DNA of 43,139 nt from a virus: the IMG/VR virus record IMGVR_UViG_3300046829_000127, positions 1 to 43,139 of that record. The stretch is one strand, 5' to 3'. Every line of letters starts with the position of its first letter. Positions within the stretch are counted from its first letter, which is position 1. The notes under the pieces were generated by a model. It was not told the DNA's origin and did no database searches. It saw only the letters and a program-made list of their open reading frames with translations. Below, in pieces: positions 15,089 to 21,908 of the stretch. The translations under genes and the position numbers were made by a program.

Positions 15089-15306
15089 TGCCGCCGCCTC
15101 GCGGCGTCGTAGCCGCAGACCCAGTCCTCGTTGCCCTCAGGGTCGATGACCTTGTACTGGCTGTGAGGGTCCGGCCGGGCGCCGTCCGTCTCACAGTCCT
15201 TGACCTCAAGGATCTTCATCAGCGGGAACATGCCCTGCGCGGGGATGAACTCGATCCAGTCGCCGGCGGCGAACCGCCCAGGGGTGGCCGCTTCTACATC
15301 GCTCAT
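15085..15306 (-). CDS. Small hypothetical protein
   Basis: 73 aa from ATG 15306, overlapping the previous stop (ATGA). Beta-rich, with a G-D-W-I-E-F start suggestive of a small barrel or SH3-like fold. No family recognised. Confidence 0.55.
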   Translation of the reverse strand: MSDVEAATPGRFAAGDWIEFIPAQGMFPLMKILEVKDCETDGARPDPHSQYKVIDPEGNEDWVCGYDAARRRQ

Positions 15307-15569
15307 GCTCTTACTCCGTTCGGGGTCATCCACGGGCCGCATCGCCACAGTTCGCAGCGGGCCGCCACGGTCACGAACTCGGTACGGTCCAGCAGCGGCG
15401 TCATCTTCCACGACCCGGGCTCCGGGGCGTGCCGGTGAGACGGCCGGTAGCCGCGGCGTCGTCGCCACGCCCGCCACCGGTCCCGCAGGGCCGTGTATCC
15501 GGCCCAGGCGGGGGTCGCGGCGATGGTGACGGGCGGAAGGATGATGACCGCAGCCCACCCCGCGTTCAC
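15303..15569 (-). CDS. Small hypothetical membrane-associated protein
   Basis: 88 aa from GTG 15569. The first 20 residues are hydrophobic (W-A-A-V-I-I-L-P-P-V-T-I-A-A-T), followed by a basic R-W-R-A-W-R-R-R-R run and a soluble C-terminal part. Probably anchored in the membrane with the basic side inside. Confidence 0.55.
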   Translation of the reverse strand: MNAGWAAVIILPPVTIAATPAWAGYTALRDRWRAWRRRRGYRPSHRHAPEPGSWKMTPLLDRTEFVTVAARCELWRCGPWMTPNGVRA

Positions 15570-15658
15570 GACTCACCGCCTGGGAACAAAATGACGATGG
15601 TGGCTATCCCGCCGCCAATCACGAGCCCGGTGATGGTGCCCAGCAGGAAGACGATCAT
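15566..15658 (-). CDS. 30-aa membrane microprotein
   Basis: ATG 15658 to TGA 15566, coupled upstream (ATGA) and downstream (GTGA). Nearly the whole peptide is one glycine-rich hydrophobic helix (I-V-F-L-L-G-T-I-T-G-L-V-I-G-G-G-I). The double coupling suggests it is truly made. Role unknown. Confidence 0.5.
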   Translation of the reverse strand: MIVFLLGTITGLVIGGGIATIVILFPGGES

Positions 15659-15882
15659 CCGGTCACCTCGCGGCGGTCGATCAGCGTGTCCGGACGCCTG
15701 CGCAGAATCCCCGACCGCGACCCGCCGTGATACGACAGCAGCACCAGGTCCGGGTCCGCGAGATGCCGCACCCCGATCACGGTCACGGGGTGGCCGTCGA
15801 CGTCGATGACATCCCCGGCCCGGATGACGGCGGCGAGAACCATGACGGTGTCTGTCATGCGGATTTCCTCCGTGGCGATCAT
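15655..15882 (-). CDS. Small hypothetical protein
   Basis: 75 aa from ATG 15882 (ATGA overlap with the BldC-like gene); an inner ATG at 15858 would give 67 aa. Predicted beta-rich (V-I-R-A-G-D-V-I-D-V-D-G-H-P-V-T-V-I-G-V), like a small hint or SH3 barrel. Function unknown. Confidence 0.55.
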   Translation of the reverse strand: MIATEEIRMTDTVMVLAAVIRAGDVIDVDGHPVTVIGVRHLADPDLVLLSYHGGSRSGILRRRPDTLIDRREVTG

Positions 15883-16067
15883 GGTGTCCGCCTCAGGTGC
15901 TCGAAATCGGATGCGAAATAACGGCGGTGACCGCCGAGAGTGCGGATGAACCGGAGGTCGCCTTTCACCGCCCACGCAGTGACGGTCTTCACATTCACCT
16001 TGTAAATGTCGGCGACCTCGCCGGGGGTCAGCATCTCCTCGGTGGTGACTGCGGGGCGCGGGCTCAT
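15879..16067 (-). CDS. BldC-like HTH transcriptional regulator
   Basis: 62 aa. It is nearly a bare MerR-type winged helix: L-T-P-G-E-V-A-D-I-Y, V-N-V-K-T-V-T-A-W-A, then F-I-R-T-L-G-G-H-R-R-Y. This closely resembles actinobacterial BldC, which binds direct repeats cooperatively without a ligand domain. It probably regulates phage or host promoters. ATG overlaps the upstream stop. Confidence 0.8.
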   Translation of the reverse strand: MSPRPAVTTEEMLTPGEVADIYKVNVKTVTAWAVKGDLRFIRTLGGHRRYFASDFEHLRRTP

Positions 16068-16483
16068 GGCTTGTCCTTCACGGGGTCGCCGACATGCATG
16101 CCGGACGAATCGACGAACAGCAGGCTGTCGACGCCGGTGCTATCGCTGACGAAGGATGCGAGCCACTGCTCAGCAGTCCAGCGGTAGTCAGCGAAGACGG
16201 TCGCACCGGTCGCACACCACGCGGCCAGCTCCTCGGCGGTGGCGAATACGGGCGAGACAGGCGAGCCCTCGCTGGTCGTCTCGTACAGCTGCCAGCCGAG
16301 CACGGTGCCCTCAGGCCATTCGGGCATGAAGTCCGCCATGTCCGGCGGCTCATCCGGATCGGTGTAGTACTCCAGCAGGTCACGGCCCTGGAGCCCGGCG
16401 TAGCGGACACTCCCGTCCGGGTAAGTGCCGTCGCTCGGGTGCTGCCAGTCGAGCGGCACCCTGCGCGGCTCGCGATGTCCCAT
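16064..16483 (-). CDS. Hypothetical phage protein (GHRE-R-VPLDW family)
   Basis: 139 aa from ATG 16483. The start G-H-R-E-P-R-R-V-P-L-D-W recurs in hypothetical proteins of many actinophages and environmental phages, which I recall but cannot check here. The remainder has repeated Pro/Asp/Trp residues and E-W-P-E-G-T. Function unknown. It begins 54 bases after a strong hairpin terminator and so probably has its own promoter. Confidence 0.65.
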   Translation of the reverse strand: MGHREPRRVPLDWQHPSDGTYPDGSVRYAGLQGRDLLEYYTDPDEPPDMADFMPEWPEGTVLGWQLYETTSEGSPVSPVFATAEELAAWCATGATVFADYRWTAEQWLASFVSDSTGVDSLLFVDSSGMHVGDPVKDKP

Positions 16484-16536
16484 TTCGGTTGCACCTGTCT
16501 TTCGTCTAGGCTGGCTGGCTGCCGGTTGCACCGGCT

Positions 16537-16568
16537 GGGGTCGTCCCGGCGGGTTCCGGGACGACCCC
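16537..16568 (-). terminator. 13-bp perfect hairpin between small regulatory genes and the main leftward operon
   Basis: 16537-16549 pairs perfectly with 16556-16568 (GGGGTCGTCCCGG / CCGGGACGACCCC) around a 6-base loop. It lies just after the stop of the 58-aa gene and before the 139-aa gene. No U-run follows, so it may be an attenuator or Rho-assisted terminator. Confidence 0.65.
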
Positions 16569-16573
16569 GCTTG

Positions 16574-16750
16574 CTACGGGGGCGTCTTCCTGTTCTTGCC
16601 GCGGGGCCGGTGCTCCACCAGCAACTGCGTCACGTCGCAGGACGGGATGGTGCAGGCGGCGGTGGCATGCCACAGCGTCTCGGCGTCGGTCATCTTGGTG
16701 AGGCGGCGTGTGGTGACGCGCATCTGGTGGTTGTGCTTCGGCGTCTTCAC
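16574..16750 (-). CDS. Small hypothetical protein
   Basis: 58 aa from GTG 16750 (GTGA overlap). Basic, with two isolated Cys (C-T-I-P-S-C) and a Lys/Arg/Pro-rich end. It is the last gene of a short three-gene unit closed by the hairpin at 16537. Confidence 0.55.
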   Translation of the reverse strand: MKTPKHNHQMRVTTRRLTKMTDAETLWHATAACTIPSCDVTQLLVEHRPRGKNRKTPP

Positions 16751-16965
16751 GACGCGGCCCTCGCTGCCGGCCTGAACGGGCCTTGGTCCCGCCTGGCCAT
16801 GCGGCGGCCAGGGTTCACCTGCCGGTAGGAACGTTCGTAACATTCCGCTGTCGAAGCCGTGATGCCGGCATCTATGGCAGCGTCTGTGATGAGCAGGCCG
16901 CGATCGCGGGCGGCGGCGTAGGCGGCGTACCGCTGCGCCATCTTGGTGTTGTCGCCGCCGCTCAT
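16747..16965 (-). CDS. Putative HTH DNA-binding protein
   Basis: 72 aa from ATG 16965 overlapping the upstream stop. Residues about 25-50 (I-T-D-A-A-I-D-A-G-I-T-A-S-T-A-E-C-Y-E-R) read like a resolvase or sigma-type helix-turn-helix, followed by a basic tail. Likely an early regulator. Confidence 0.5.
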   Translation of the reverse strand: MSGGDNTKMAQRYAAYAAARDRGLLITDAAIDAGITASTAECYERSYRQVNPGRRMARRDQGPFRPAARAAS

Positions 16966-17156
16966 GACGCGGCCTTCGCTGCGAGTTCGTCGCGGTGCCG
17001 CAGAACCTCAGCCCGCTCGAACATGTACGGCCCCGTGTCGCCGAGCCGTGAGACGTAGCTGAGTTTCCGGGCGGCAAGGAGGTTCGTCAGTCCGCTCCGC
17101 GAGATGCCGAGGATCTCGCACACTTCGGCGCTGCCGATCAGGTCTGGCTTTCCCAT
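16962..17156 (-). CDS. Excisionase / MerR-like HTH regulator
   Basis: 64 aa from ATG 17156. I-G-S-A-E-V-C-E-I-L-G-I-S-R-S-G-L-T-N-L and then L-S-Y-V-S-R-L-G-D-T-G-P-Y form the winged-helix pattern of Xis or HTH_17 proteins. It is the first gene leftward from the divergent control region, the place of an excisionase or Cro-like switch. A promoter at 17164-17192 places transcription start about at its ATG. Confidence 0.7.
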   Translation of the reverse strand: MGKPDLIGSAEVCEILGISRSGLTNLLAARKLSYVSRLGDTGPYMFERAEVLRHRDELAAKAAS

Positions 17157-17244
17157 GGCAAGGACGTTACCGACGGAATGCTGTTTGTGCAAGGGGTTCC
17201 GTGTGCCGTTGCGTAATGGCTGGCCGTCGTGCAATGCTTGCCGC
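17157..17244. promoter_or_regulatory. Divergent control region (lysogeny switch candidate)
   Basis: 88 bp between the leftward Xis-like gene and the rightward lysogeny arm. For the leftward gene, TTGCAC (17192-17187) and TAACGT (17169-17164), separated by 17 bp, form a good -35/-10 pair with the start at or next to the ATG. Three related 8-mers TTGTGCAA (17185), TTGCGTAA (17209) and CGTGCAAT (17228) could be operators. No strong rightward promoter was seen. Confidence 0.55.
17164..17192 (-). promoter_or_regulatory. Leftward sigma70-like promoter, probably leaderless
   Basis: -35 TTGCAC and -10 TAACGT with 17-bp spacing on the minus strand. The expected start lies at about 17157, one base before the ATG of the Xis-like gene, so the transcript would be leaderless, as is common in actinobacteria. 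Confidence 0.5.
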
Positions 17245-17363
17245 ATGAACCCTCTTATCCCGTGGATGTGGTTCGCGGCCTTCGCAGGCTTCGCTGTCGG
17301 GTGGATGTTCGCCCGTGCGTATCCACGGCGACGCCGTGACTGAGCAGGCTTGCCGCATGAACC
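17236..17363. repeat. 16-bp repeated gene-start sequence
   Basis: GCTTGCCGCATGAACC occurs at 17236-17251 and 17348-17363, in each case containing the ATG of a rightward gene. It may be a duplicated translation-start cassette or overlapping operator. Confidence 0.75.
17245..17343 (+). CDS. 32-aa membrane microprotein
   Basis: A single hydrophobic segment (W-M-W-F-A-A-F-A-G-F-A-V-G-W-M-F-A) followed by A-Y-P-R-R-R-R-D, a positive-inside anchor. It is the first gene of the rightward arm and shares its start sequence with the next gene. Function unknown; an exclusion peptide is one possibility. Confidence 0.5.
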   Translation: MNPLIPWMWFAAFAGFAVGWMFARAYPRRRRD

Positions 17364-17752
17364 TCGCCATGAAGCATTGGTCTTCCGGCCGCTGCTGGTG
17401 CCGCGAGTTCCACCGCGACCAGGCTGAGACGCTGGAACTGGTCGCGCCGCCGCAGGTGCCGGGCCTTCCGCAGTTCGAGGTGGCGAGCCGCCAGTGGCTG
17501 AAGGTCACCTTCTACGGGATGATGCCCGCCGGGACAGTCTTCGCTGATCTAGGCATGACCGAGATATATGCGGCACTCGGCCGCCTCTTCGGCTTCGAGT
17601 ACGTCGGTGACGTGCTGGTGACCGATTGCCGCAACGACAAGGCGCAATGCTGCTCCTGCGGCGCGGCCCTGCTGCCAGCCGAGGCTGAGGAGGCGCTGCC
17701 CGGCCGTCCGGGCGAGTTCCGCTGCATTGATGACGGGCGGTGCGGGCGATGA
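17357..17752 (+). CDS. Hypothetical protein with C-terminal zinc site
   Basis: 131 aa. A C-W-C near 13-15 and a C-terminal C-C-S-C-G then F-R-C-I-D-D-G-R-C suggest one zinc ribbon. The central part (about 40-90) is mixed alpha/beta. It ends in an ATGA overlap with the next gene. No family recognised. Confidence 0.6.
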   Translation: MNLAMKHWSSGRCWCREFHRDQAETLELVAPPQVPGLPQFEVASRQWLKVTFYGMMPAGTVFADLGMTEIYAALGRLFGFEYVGDVLVTDCRNDKAQCCSCGAALLPAEAEEALPGRPGEFRCIDDGRCGR

Positions 17753-17958
17753 GCGGCGCCGACCTCGTTGTGCTCGGCCTGTCCTGTTTTCTCTTTCTTT
17801 GGGCCGGGTTCGGAATCGGCGCTGCGATAGAACGACACCTGGCATCGCCGCAGCGCCGCTATATCCGGGTTCACCGCACATTCAGGCGGCGGTTTGGTCC
17901 CGTCGAAATCGAGATCGGATACAACCCCCTGGTCAAGCAGGACAAGGCGGACTCATGA
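17749..17958 (+). CDS. Small membrane protein
   Basis: 69 aa from ATG 17749. One long hydrophobic helix (residues about 5-28, V-V-L-G-L-S-C-F-L-F-L-W-A-G-F) and a basic C-terminal half. Coupled to genes on both sides by ATGA overlaps. Function unknown; may take part in superinfection exclusion. Confidence 0.6.
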   Translation: MSGADLVVLGLSCFLFLWAGFGIGAAIERHLASPQRRYIRVHRTFRRRFGPVEIEIGYNPLVKQDKADS

Positions 17959-18239
17959 CCGAGCAGCCAGCGGTGCCTGAGTTCGATCTGGCGGACCGGA
18001 TGCGGAAGTCACTTCGCCACGCCGGCATCAGCGTCGCGGACATGGCGGACTACCTCGGCGTGTCCCGCCAGTCCGTCGGCAACTGGACCGGCGGCCGGAC
18101 CGACCCCGACACGCGGACGCTGCGGCTGTGGGCGCTGCGCTGCGGCGTCGAGTACCAGTGGCTTTGCACCGGTCTGGTGGGGTCGTATATGACAACATAT
18201 TCGACCCCTGCCCGTGACCTGCTGGGACTCGCGGCATGA
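17955..18239 (+). CDS. XRE/Cro-family HTH regulator, candidate immunity repressor
   Basis: 94 aa. Residues 21-45 (I-S-V-A-D-M-A-D-Y-L-G-V-S-R-Q-S-V-G-N-W) are a textbook XRE helix-turn-helix. The C-terminal part is short and has no peptidase domain, so this is a minimal repressor. It is the only XRE gene in the window and sits in the lysogeny arm, pointing to immunity control. Confidence 0.75.
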   Translation: MTEQPAVPEFDLADRMRKSLRHAGISVADMADYLGVSRQSVGNWTGGRTDPDTRTLRLWALRCGVEYQWLCTGLVGSYMTTYSTPARDLLGLAA

Positions 18240-18460
18240 GCACGACCCCGGACCGTGACCATGTCCTGTCCGAGCACCACGGCTGCCCGGCCTGCGGGTC
18301 GGGCGAGTTCCTGATCCTGCATCGGGCGAATCAGGCGGGCGACGTCATCGCATGCGCCGATGAGGATTGCGGCGCAACCTGGCGGCTGGCGCCGCGTTTC
18401 TTCTCGTGCCCGTTCCGGCCGCAGGTGACGTCAGGTTCGGCCGGAGAGGCGACACCATGA
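18236..18460 (+). CDS. Small zinc-ribbon protein
   Basis: 74 aa. C-P-A-C near 18-21 and C-A-D-E-D-C near 40-45 form a two-pair zinc ribbon. Flanked by ATGA overlaps with the repressor and the methylase. Possibly a nucleic-acid-binding accessory factor. Confidence 0.65.
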   Translation: MSTTPDRDHVLSEHHGCPACGSGEFLILHRANQAGDVIACADEDCGATWRLAPRFFSCPFRPQVTSGSAGEATP

Positions 18461-19146
18461 GACCCCGGCTGCTCGACCTGTTCTGCGGGGCGGGCGGCGC
18501 GACCCGCGGCTATCAGCTCGCCGGATTCCACGTCACCGGCGTGGACATCGAGCTCCAGCCGAACTACATCGGTGACGAGTTCATTCTCGCCGACGCGATT
18601 AAGTTTCTAGGTGAGGCCTGTCTCTGGGGCTGGCGCGACGAGAAATTCGACGCGATCCACGCTAGCCCGCCTTGCCAGGTCTTCTCTGTCGCCACTCAGC
18701 ACGCGCGGCGACGGCACACGGACTGGCTGACGCCGACGCGCACCCTACTGGAACAGCTCGGGCTGCCGTGGGTTATCGAGAACGTGCCCGGTGCCCCGAT
18801 GCGGGCCGATTACAAGCTATGCGGCTGCATGTTCGGGCTCGGACGACTGCAACGGCAGCGCTGGTTCGAAACCTCGTGGCACGGGTTCGATCTACGACAA
18901 CCCTGCGTGCATCTCGAGCCAGCCATCACGATCACGACCAAAGGCCAGCCCAATCGCACCGGGTACGCGGATGAAGCCGCCGCAGCGATGGGCATTGACT
19001 GGATGAACATGCGCGAACGCGGCCTGGCCATCCCGCCGGCGTACACCGAGTACATAGGTATACAGTTGCGGCAGCACATAGAGGAAGCTGCCGATGCCAA
19101 GAGGACGCGGATACCCTCCGACCAAATGCCAGGTCGCGGGGTGTGA
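18457..19146 (+). CDS. C5-cytosine DNA methyltransferase
   Basis: 229 aa. Motif I D-L-F-C-G-A-G-G at 7-14, catalytic S-P-P-C-Q at 70-74 with Cys73, and E-N-V-P at 108-111 are all intact. It is shorter than bacterial Dcm-type enzymes (over 300 aa), with little space for a target-recognition domain, as in many phage versions. The C-terminal end overlaps the next HNH gene by 53 nt, so the pair may be co-expressed. Roles include self-protection against host restriction, or a minimal restriction-modification pair; neither can be decided here. Confidence 0.9.
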   Translation: MRPRLLDLFCGAGGATRGYQLAGFHVTGVDIELQPNYIGDEFILADAIKFLGEACLWGWRDEKFDAIHASPPCQVFSVATQHARRRHTDWLTPTRTLLEQLGLPWVIENVPGAPMRADYKLCGCMFGLGRLQRQRWFETSWHGFDLRQPCVHLEPAITITTKGQPNRTGYADEAAAAMGIDWMNMRERGLAIPPAYTEYIGIQLRQHIEEAADAKRTRIPSDQMPGRGV

Positions 19147-19495
19147 GCGCAATGTCGCCAGCCACGAACTCTGCAGCATTCACTGGAAGCGCATGCAGCG
19201 ACGCGGCGCTACGGATCGTGCGCCGTTGCGCGTCCGGCGTGACTACAGGGACGCGAATGGCTACGTCCGCCGGTATGTGGATGGTAAACGGCAGGGTCAG
19301 TACATCCACCGCCTTGTCATGCAGGAGCAACTCGGCCGCGATCTGCTGCCCGATGAATCCGTGCATCACAAGAACGGCATCAAGGACGACAACCGGCCGG
19401 AGAACCTCGAATTGTGGGTGTCGTGGCAGCCGAAGGGCTGTCGCGTCGATGATCTTGTGGTCTTCGCTCGCGAGGTGCTACAGCGTTACGGCTGA
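19094..19495 (+). CDS. HNH endonuclease overlapping the C5 methylase
   Basis: 133 aa from ATG 19094, with GAGGAAG ribosome site inside the methylase gene. The N-terminal C-x4-C and C-S-I-H groups form a zinc site. The core [16 protein letters not shown] is the HNH_3-type active site (His-His and Asn). It could be a homing enzyme or the nuclease partner of the methylase; the 53-nt overlap argues for a fixed pairing. Confidence 0.85.
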   Translation: MPRGRGYPPTKCQVAGCERNVASHELCSIHWKRMQRRGATDRAPLRVRRDYRDANGYVRRYVDGKRQGQYIHRLVMQEQLGRDLLPDESVHHKNGIKDDNRPENLELWVSWQPKGCRVDDLVVFAREVLQRYG

Positions 19496-19580
19496 CGAGT
19501 ACATCGGCCGTCAGCTTCTTGATGCGCTAGCTGTGGCCGGCCCATCCGCCGGGCCGTCCGCTCCGAACTAGGAGCATGAG
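19496..19580. other. 85-bp gap before integrase
   Basis: No gene is seen. It ends with a GGAG ribosome site and includes GC-rich imperfect dyads near 19535-19560. It is one of two places where the attachment site could lie; no tRNA-like core was recognised. Confidence 0.4.
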
Positions 19581-20543
19581 TTGGTTACCGTGACCCCGGA
19601 CCCGGTAGCCGCCCACCTTCAGGATATGGCGTTGCGGGGCCTGGCGGCGGGGACGACGATTTATGCCCGGTCGCGGACACTGGCCCGGCTGCAGGCATGG
19701 CTCACGGTGTACGGTGAAGACCTGCCGGGCTGCCGGGAAGGCGAGCGCTCGACGCCCGGGGCAACCCGGGTAATCCGGTCCGGCAGCCCGGCAGGCGCGT
19801 CATCGTTGCTTGACGCGTCGCATGCGGATCTGGTGGCGTGGCGCACCTCCCTCCACCTCTCACCCCGCTCCATCGCCTCCTACTGTGACCAGGTCCGCGA
19901 GTTCTACGCCTGGCTGGTCCGGTCGGAGTACCGGCCAGACAACCCCGCCCTCGGCCTCCCCGTGCCCAGGCTCGGCCGGTCACTCCCGCGTCCCATCAGC
20001 GAGGCTGACCTGCAGCGGGCGCTCGAGTCGGCGCCCCGGCGGGTGCGGCCGTGGCTCGTCCTCGCCGGCTGGGGCGGCCTCCGCGCCAAAGAAATCGCGC
20101 TGCTGCGCCGCGAGAACGTCGCCGACACCGTCCGGCGGCCGTTCATCCTCATCGCCGAGGACGCCACCAAGGGCCACGCCGAGCATGTCGTCTGGATGAG
20201 CACCTTCGTCCTGGCGGAGTTGCGGGCGTACGGGATGCCGTCGAGGGGCTGGATGTTCACCCGCCATGACGGGCGCCCCGGCCCGAACTCACCGGGCTAC
20301 GTGTCGAAGCTGTGTAACCGGCAGCTCCGGGCGTCTGGCAGCGATGCGACGCTGCATCAGCTGCGGCACCGGCTCCTGTCGCTGCTGTATGAGCAGACCC
20401 GCGATATCCGGCTGGTTCAGGAGACGGCGGGGCACCGGTCGCTGGAGACGACGCAGATTTATACGCGGGTGTCCGATAGCGGGGCGGCGGCGGCGATGGA
20501 CGCGATCCCATCACCAACCCGTTTGCGGGTCGTGGGAGAGTGA
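19581..20543 (+). CDS. int: Tyrosine recombinase / phage integrase
   Basis: 320 aa from TTG 19581, six bases after GGAG; an in-frame GTG at 19590 is an alternative. Residues about 10-115 are the SAM-like core-binding domain. Residues 135-310 are catalytic, with Arg168 (G-G-L-R), Lys197, His259 and Arg262 (H-Q-L-R-H), His285 (A-G-H-R) and nucleophile Tyr294 (Q-I-Y-T-R-V) all present. It inserts and excises the phage at attP/attB. It lacks the extra N-terminal arm-binding domain typical of lambda Int (about 320 versus 356 aa), so it resembles simpler XerC/D-like integrases. This indicates a temperate phage. Confidence 0.95.
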   Translation: MVTVTPDPVAAHLQDMALRGLAAGTTIYARSRTLARLQAWLTVYGEDLPGCREGERSTPGATRVIRSGSPAGASSLLDASHADLVAWRTSLHLSPRSIASYCDQVREFYAWLVRSEYRPDNPALGLPVPRLGRSLPRPISEADLQRALESAPRRVRPWLVLAGWGGLRAKEIALLRRENVADTVRRPFILIAEDATKGHAEHVVWMSTFVLAELRAYGMPSRGWMFTRHDGRPGPNSPGYVSKLCNRQLRASGSDATLHQLRHRLLSLLYEQTRDIRLVQETAGHRSLETTQIYTRVSDSGAAAAMDAIPSPTRLRVVGE

Positions 20544-20547
20544 CGGG

Positions 20548-20832
20548 GTGACGCTGACCGAGTTCCTGACCGCACGCCTCGACGAGGACACCGACGTGTA
20601 TGGCGATCCGCTGGTGGTCGAACGCTGGGTAGGTGAGCGGATGCTGCGGGAGGTCGCCGCCAAACGCGTCATCCTCGCACGCTGCCAGATGGTGCTCGCG
20701 GCATTCGATGACCGGGAGAACGGCGAGTGGCCCGACGTGACCCGGCGCGAGCGGTCGCATGCCCGGCGCACCCTGGACGACCTGGCCGCCGTCTACAGCG
20801 ACCACCCGGATTACGACCCGGCGTGGGCGTGA
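20548..20832 (+). CDS. DUF6221-like protein, first of tandem pair
   Basis: 94 aa from GTG 20548. L-T-E-F-L-T-A-R-L near the start, L-R-E-V-A-A-K-R-V-I-L in the middle and D-H-P-D-Y-D-P-A-W at the end match the next gene, but it lacks the central H-I-A-R-H-D-P segment. It looks like a shortened paralogue of DUF6221, a domain of unknown function widespread in actinobacteria and their phages. Confidence 0.7.
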   Translation: MTLTEFLTARLDEDTDVYGDPLVVERWVGERMLREVAAKRVILARCQMVLAAFDDRENGEWPDVTRRERSHARRTLDDLAAVYSDHPDYDPAWA

Positions 20833-21224
20833 CCAGCATGGACCTGACCGGGTTCCTGACCGCACGCCTCGCCGACGACGAAGCGGCGGCGAAGGCTTCA
20901 TACCACGATGATCAGCGGTGGATCACGGGGGAAGAAGGTGCCTGCCTGTATCCCGGTGAGGAGGTGAGGGCTAACGCCGACCGTGCCGCCGACGCCCGGC
21001 ATATCGCGCGGCATGATCCGGGGCGGGTGCTGCGGGAGGTCGCCGCCAAACGCGCCATCCTCGACCTCGCCGACAAGGCAACCGGCCTCGACGAGCAGGT
21101 CGACCAGGAATTCGGGGTCGGGCTACGCGACGAGGTCGCCGAACCGATGATCGGTGACCTGATCCTGCGGGCGCTCGCCGCCGTCTATGCGGACCACCCG
21201 GATTACGACCCGGCGTGGGGATGA
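20829..21224 (+). CDS. DUF6221 protein, second of tandem pair
   Basis: 131 aa from GTG 20829 (GTGA overlap; ATG 20838 is an alternative). It has the full pattern: a F-L-T-A-R-L-A-D-D-E start, H-I-A-R-H-D-P-G-R-V-L-R-E-V, and L-A-A-V-Y-A-D-H-P-D-Y at the C-terminus. Near-identical DNA at matching segments shows a recent duplication. Function unknown. Last gene of the rightward arm, followed by the hairpin at 21231. Confidence 0.75.
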   Translation: MTSMDLTGFLTARLADDEAAAKASYHDDQRWITGEEGACLYPGEEVRANADRAADARHIARHDPGRVLREVAAKRAILDLADKATGLDEQVDQEFGVGLRDEVAEPMIGDLILRALAAVYADHPDYDPAWG

Positions 21225-21230
21225 CGAAAA

Positions 21231-21266
21231 CCGGCCCGCACGCACCCGAAGGCACGTGCGGGCCGG
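21231..21266. terminator. 12-bp perfect hairpin, convergent-transcript terminator
   Basis: 21231-21242 (CCGGCCCGCACG) pairs perfectly with 21255-21266 around a 12-base loop. It lies between the converging rightward arm (stop 21224) and leftward late operon (stop 21311). Read leftward it is followed by TTTT, a Rho-independent form; rightward no U-run follows. Confidence 0.85.
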
Positions 21267-21310
21267 CTAGCACCACCGATTCGAACTACCCCGCCGGTCA
21301 GTCTACCGAG

Positions 21311-21766
21311 TCAGGGCTTTCCGTACAGGCGGCTGCAGTTGACAGGACGGAACTCGGCGCGGACGTAGGCGCGGAACGCTGCCAGCTTCGCCAGCCGCGC
21401 CTCCCGCGCCGCCGCTGTCTCACCCGGCGGGGCCTTCGACACGGCGATGACGTGATCCCACAGCCTGACCTGCCCGGCACGGAAATCGTCGCCGATCCTG
21501 CATGAGGTCAGCTGTGATACGTGGATCTGATGCGACACCCGGGCCTGGCTGACGGCGAGGAACACGCACGTCACCGACAGGACGATGTCGACAGCGACGG
21601 ACACGGCGATGAGCCTGATCTGGCGGCGGTTCCTCGCCTGCTGGACGATGATCGCTTCCTGCGTTCCGGCGGCCCGCTCCGCGAGGGCGATGGCGCGGGC
21701 CGCCAGAGACGCCACATCCTCATCGCCCACTGTCACGCCCCTCCGCGCTGATCTGCTTCTGCTCAT
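21311..21766 (-). CDS. Hypothetical membrane protein at end of late operon
   Basis: 151 aa from ATG 21766; GTG at 21736 near the previous stop may be the real start (141 aa). A helical N-terminal stretch, then one membrane segment near 54-74 (L-I-A-V-S-V-A-V-D-I-V-L-S-V-T-C-V-F-L-A), then a C-terminal domain with a Cys pair (C-R-I, N-C-S). Function unknown; last late gene before the terminator. Confidence 0.6.
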   Translation of the reverse strand: MSRSRSARRGVTVGDEDVASLAARAIALAERAAGTQEAIIVQQARNRRQIRLIAVSVAVDIVLSVTCVFLAVSQARVSHQIHVSQLTSCRIGDDFRAGQVRLWDHVIAVSKAPPGETAAAREARLAKLAAFRAYVRAEFRPVNCSRLYGKP

Positions 21767-21908
21767 CCACGTGCGCCGCCGCAGCCGACAGGATCAGCTT
21801 CATCCGGGCCGCCACGTCACTCAGCGCCGCCACCGTCTCCTCCGCCTGCATGATCAGGTCATCGATCCGCTGGTCCTGTGCCAGCAGCTGCGCCTGCGTG
21901 TCCATCAC
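21720..21908 (-). CDS. Small helical protein
   Basis: 62 aa. Almost wholly helical with heptad-like spacing (L-L-A-Q-D-Q-R-I-D-D-L-I-M-Q-A-E-E), likely a coiled coil. It overlaps the neighbouring genes on both sides. Possibly a partner of the flanking membrane proteins. Confidence 0.55.
   Translation of the reverse strand: MMDTQAQLLAQDQRIDDLIMQAEETVAALSDVAARMKLILSAAAAHVDEQKQISAEGRDSGR

Noticed and set aside
19143-19571. 142-codon plus-strand ORF
   Set aside because: Another frame of the HNH gene 19094-19495; Ser/Ala/Thr shadow composition.
21267-21300. tRNA-like GATTCGAAC motif near the integrase arm (candidate attP core)
   Set aside because: The T-loop-like heptamer at 21279-21285 has no matching stem (CACCG versus CTACC), so no tRNA 3' end can be claimed; attP remains unlocated.
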